Virus record (IMG/VR): IMGVR_UViG_3300027896_000086
Span: 1-42,159 of that record
Source: a virus
Reading direction: 5' to 3' (one strand)
DNA length: 42,159 nt
The translations under genes and the position numbers were made by a program. The notes under the pieces are model-generated. The model was given only the letters and a program-made list of their open reading frames with translations. It had not been told where the DNA came from and ran no database searches. Below, one piece after another: positions 39,921 through 42,159 of this stretch. Positions within the stretch are counted from its first letter, which is position 1, and the number at the start of each line of letters is the position of its first letter.

Positions 39921-40683
39921 AGTTATTGTTAGGGAGAGTGGTCTTGAGAAAACAAAGGCAGACATAATTCTGTCCAAGTTTCAGAACTACTTTGAGCTTG
40001 CCGCAGATTGGGAGCGAAAGGCAAAGACCATAGTTGTCACCAATGAGAAACAGGTTGACGACATGAAGATGGCTCGGACTGGACGACTTTTGCTTCGTGA
40101 AAAGCGTATATCTATTGAAACCGCAAGAAAGGAGCTAAAAGAACAAGCCTTACGAGAAGGCAAGGCTATTGATGGAATAGCCAATGTCCTAAAGGCGTTG
40201 ATTGTTCCTATCGAGGAATACTTGGAAAAGCAAGAAAAGTTCGTCGAGTTTAAGAAAGCCGCAGAAGAAGAACGGATCAGAATTGAAGTTGAGAAGAAGA
40301 TGCAAGAAGATGAACTTAAGCGCATTGCAGAAGCCGCCGCTGAACAGGAGCGTATTAGGGTTGAGAACGAAAAATTAAAGAAAGAAGCGATTGAAAAAGA
40401 GAAGGCGTTATTGGCGGAAAGAAAAGAACAGGAAAAGAGATTGGAAGCCGAACGCGCCAAGGCGGAGGCGGAGAAGAAAGAGATTGAGGAGAAGGCGAGA
40501 CTTGAGCGCGAGAAGGCTGAATTAGCGAGGAAACAGGCTGAAGCACAGGCGGCAAAGGAACGTGAAGCCGAACGCGCCAAGGCGGAGGCGGAGCGCAGAG
40601 AGAAAGAACGCCTTGCTGAAATTCTCAAAAATACAATTGAATGCCCGAACTGTCATCACAAATTTCAATTAACCAAAAACTAA
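39895..40683 (+). CDS. Coiled-coil protein with C-terminal zinc-knuckle-like motif
   Basis: 262 residues, ribosome binding site AGGAGCCAAAT. Globular N-terminus (SGTSLEVIVRESGLEKTKAD, MARTGRLLLREKRISIETAR), then a long charged coiled coil with repeated EAERAKAEAE, and a final ECPNCHHKFQLT (CxxCHH). Overlaps the exonuclease gene. Probably assists DNA recombination or replication; the family is not assigned. Confidence 0.65.
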   Translation: MQSSGTSLEVIVRESGLEKTKADIILSKFQNYFELAADWERKAKTIVVTNEKQVDDMKMARTGRLLLREKRISIETARKELKEQALREGKAIDGIANVLKALIVPIEEYLEKQEKFVEFKKAAEEERIRIEVEKKMQEDELKRIAEAAAEQERIRVENEKLKKEAIEKEKALLAERKEQEKRLEAERAKAEAEKKEIEEKARLEREKAELARKQAEAQAAKEREAERAKAEAERREKERLAEILKNTIECPNCHHKFQLTKN

Positions 40684-40696
40684 AAAGGAGCTACAA

Positions 40697-41131
40697 ATGA
40701 GTTCTTGGGACAACGAAACACCACCGAAAGACACAAGGCTTTTGCCGGAAGGCGTGAGAGGGTTTGAGATCGTTACTGGAGATGATAACCCCAGCAAGGC
40801 TGGAAACCCGATGTTTACTCTCCAGTTGAAAGACGAAGAAACCGGAATTGTGGTAAAGGTCTATCTTATCAGGACGCCTGGAAAGCGTTGGTATCTAAAA
40901 CAAGTTTTAGAATCTCTTGGTCTTACCAAGCAAGATGACGATAACTATAATTACTTGCCTGAGCTTATCGGCAAGAAGATTATGGGAGAGGTGGCACACG
41001 AACAGAATGAATGGATAAATAGAAACGGCGAGCCAATCACCACAACACAGCACAGGATTAATTCATTTTCGGAATACACGATAAATCCTGATGGTGTGAC
41101 TAAGGCAGAAGATGTGGCGTGGGAACAATAA
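40697..41131 (+). CDS. SSB-like/DUF669-type single-strand DNA-binding candidate
   Basis: 144 residues. RLLPEGVRGFEIVTGDDN, NPMFTLQLKDEETGIVVKVY, RWYLKQVLESLGL and IGKKIMGEVAHEQNEWI have the pattern of phage OB-fold single-strand DNA-binding proteins next to recombinases. The gene order (RecT-like, exonuclease, coiled coil, SSB-like) supports this. Ribosome binding site AAAGGAGCTACAA. Confidence 0.6.
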   Translation: MSSWDNETPPKDTRLLPEGVRGFEIVTGDDNPSKAGNPMFTLQLKDEETGIVVKVYLIRTPGKRWYLKQVLESLGLTKQDDDNYNYLPELIGKKIMGEVAHEQNEWINRNGEPITTTQHRINSFSEYTINPDGVTKAEDVAWEQ

Positions 41132-41142
41132 TCTAATCTCTC

Positions 41143-41279
41143 TGCGGTGTGGCGTTCTGGCGAAAACGCCGCGTAAACCAGCGTTGGGTGTGAAATAGCA
41201 CTAATGGGTGTGAAATAGCACTAATGGCTCTGGAATAGGCGAAACTCAAGTAAGCAGAGTTCAAATCCTGCCACCGCAG
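41143..41279 (+). tRNA. tRNA-like element with tandem duplication, probably degenerate
   Basis: TGCGGTG (41143-41149) pairs perfectly with CACCGCA (41272-41278), as an acceptor stem, with G following. After it come TG and a Leu-type D-arm-like stretch (GCG, loop with GG, CGC). Near the 3' end TTCAAATC sits between GCAG-A-G and CCTGC, a T-arm with one bulged A. The middle holds a 20-nt tandem duplication (41186-41225), making the whole 137 nt. I cannot place a proper anticodon arm. It may be a broken tRNA, a tmRNA-like relic or another structured RNA. Confidence 0.4.
41186..41245 (+). repeat. Three tandem 20-nt units (two exact, one degenerate)
   Basis: Units 41186-41205 and 41206-41225 are identical (GGGTGTGAAATAGCACTAAT). 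A third, 41226-41245, matches at about 10 of the first 13 bases. They lie inside the tRNA-like element and explain its excess length. Confidence 0.8.
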
Positions 41280-41296
41280 GGACTTTAAAATGACAT

Positions 41297-41680
41297 ATGC
41301 CCAAACTAGAATCCGAAGTCATTAAAGACGTAAGAAACACCCTTTCTTTCTTAGAAGTCGCCGGAGATGTTTTGTGGTACTCCCGGCTAAACTCGGGTAT
41401 GGTTCGTGACCAATATGGGGCCTATATTCATCTTTGTAAAAAAGGAACATTCGACTACATCTGTATCTTTAAGAATAAAAAAGGAACCCTGACCGCCCTA
41501 TTCATCGAGTGCAAGCGTGAAGGCGTAAAGGTGTTAAGGGATAGTCAGAAAGAATTTTTAGAGCAATATGACGGCTGTCATCCTGACATTATATTTTTAC
41601 TGGCTGATAGCGACCAGATCGTTAAGGATAAAATTAAAGAGATGTGCTTTGACCGTCTAGCCTCAATAAATTTATGCTGA
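41297..41680 (+). CDS. VRR-NUC domain nuclease
   Basis: 127 residues. Glu7 (ESEVIKDV), YSRLNSG (28-34), GTFDYI with Asp53, FIECKREG with Glu71 and Lys73, and Gln84 (SQKEFL) are the VRR-NUC nuclease motifs. The family includes Holliday-junction-resolving and helicase-linked nucleases. It closes the recombination/replication gene run. There is only a weak ribosome binding site upstream. Confidence 0.85.
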   Translation: MPKLESEVIKDVRNTLSFLEVAGDVLWYSRLNSGMVRDQYGAYIHLCKKGTFDYICIFKNKKGTLTALFIECKREGVKVLRDSQKEFLEQYDGCHPDIIFLLADSDQIVKDKIKEMCFDRLASINLC

Positions 41681-41790
41681 TAGTCAAAAACGGACGTAAG
41701 CCACCGAGGATAAAGAAGAAGGATAAGTACAAGATGTTGTGGGGTCTAGCACCGAAGAAAGATAAACAGGGGTGTCTCCATGAAAGGTGA
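41674..41790 (+). CDS. 38-residue highly basic ORF
   Basis: ATG 41674 overlaps the end of the nuclease gene. MLIVKNGRKPPRIKKKDKYK has many Lys and Arg, then MLWGLAPKKDKQG. The stop at 41788-41790 lies inside the longer start option of the next gene. A nucleic-acid-binding peptide is possible, or it is a chance ORF. Confidence 0.4.
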   Translation: MLIVKNGRKPPRIKKKDKYKMLWGLAPKKDKQGCLHER

Positions 41791-41797
41791 GGGGAAG

Positions 41798-42159
41798 ATG
41801 AAAATAACAAACGAATGGTTAAAGGAACACTCGGCTTGTGTTGAAGGTTTCCAATGGAGCCAGACACAGGAAAACCGCGAGCTAGAGCCGTTTATCAAGG
41901 CTTTAGTTGACGCGGATCACTGGTCTTGGGCGAACTGGGTCGTTGTGCGAGTAATGACGTATGACCAATATGTGTCATACGCTGTTTATGCCGCAGAACA
42001 AGTTATCGAAATTTATGAAAAGAAATATCCGATGGATAAAAGACCACGCAATGCGATTGACGCGGCTAAAAAGTGTATCGGATTAAAAGGGGCCGCACGG
42101 GCCGCCGCAGACGCCGCCGCACGGGCCGCAGACGCCGCCGCAGACGTCGCCGCATGGGC
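41798..42159 (+). CDS. Ala-repeat phage protein cut by the window end, N-terminal part (Imm5-like family candidate)
   Basis: ATG 41798 after GAGGGGAAG; ATG 41780 would add six residues. The first 90 residues are unique (MKITNEWLKEHSACVEGFQW, then DADHWSWANWVVVRVMTYDQ and KRPRNAIDAAKKCIGLKG). From about 42092 the codons become GC-rich Ala repeats (AARAAADAAARAADAAADVA) running off the window. The layout resembles a phage family with an ACxEGxxW start and an Ala-rich helical tail that is sometimes called putative immunity protein. It continues at positions 1-299. Function unknown. Confidence 0.6.
   Translation, partial: MKITNEWLKEHSACVEGFQWSQTQENRELEPFIKALVDADHWSWANWVVVRVMTYDQYVSYAVYAAEQVIEIYEKKYPMDKRPRNAIDAAKKCIGLKGAARAAADAAARAADAAADVAAW

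Noticed and set aside
1-42159. Prophage or temperate phage
   Set aside because: No integrase, excisionase, repressor or attachment site was recognised; the tRNA-like element alone is not enough.

Overview
The window looks like an almost complete genome of an uncultivated tailed phage, most probably a podovirus-like virus of a Gram-negative host. The head and connector genes (small and large terminase, large portal, scaffold, N4-gp56-type major capsid protein, short adaptor, a nozzle/stabilisation-like protein) are followed by three long Ala/Gly-rich proteins of the ejection type. No tape measure, sheath or baseplate was seen. No integrase, lysogeny repressor, DNA polymerase or RNA polymerase was recognised, so a lytic lifestyle using the host replication machinery is the simplest reading. 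The Gram-negative guess rests on an O-antigen ligase-like membrane protein and several Sec signal peptides.

Layout: (1) 32143 down to 2965, minus strand: one tightly packed late block of 29 kb. Its order is terminase, portal, scaffold, capsid, a surface/secretion insert (two secreted paralogues plus a Wzy/WaaL-like membrane protein), connectors, a four-member tail paralogue array, ejection proteins, an ATP-grasp enzyme, two signal-peptide-bearing fibre-like proteins, and a lysis cassette. (2) 33109 to the right end and on into 1-2973, plus strand: early genes. These are small conserved phage proteins, an SF3 helicase of the P4/D5 type, a second wall-lytic candidate, a RecT-like annealing protein with a RecB/Cas4-like exonuclease, an SSB-like protein, a VRR-NUC nuclease and a DNA methyltransferase. 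(3) 32144-33108: a divergent, gene-free control region. It holds a mirror-image array of TGGACA/TGTCCA repeats around an 84-bp purine- and AT-rich spacer, which is a good origin candidate, and the early promoter with an 8-bp inverted repeat.

Both window ends fall inside one GC-rich Ala-repeat gene (41798-42159 continuing at 1-299). The molecule is therefore probably circular or circularly permuted, and the assembly broke inside the repeat. The two ends do not join in frame directly.

The most unusual parts are: the origin-like mirrored repeats; a promoter, intrinsic terminator and three-way-junction RNA stacked upstream of the helicase gene, with a 7-nt loop-to-leader complementarity; a tRNA-like element carrying a tandem 20-nt duplication; the secreted/membrane insert in the head module; and tail-fibre-like proteins that begin with Sec signal peptides. 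All function assignments come from reading motifs and gene order. No database search was run.
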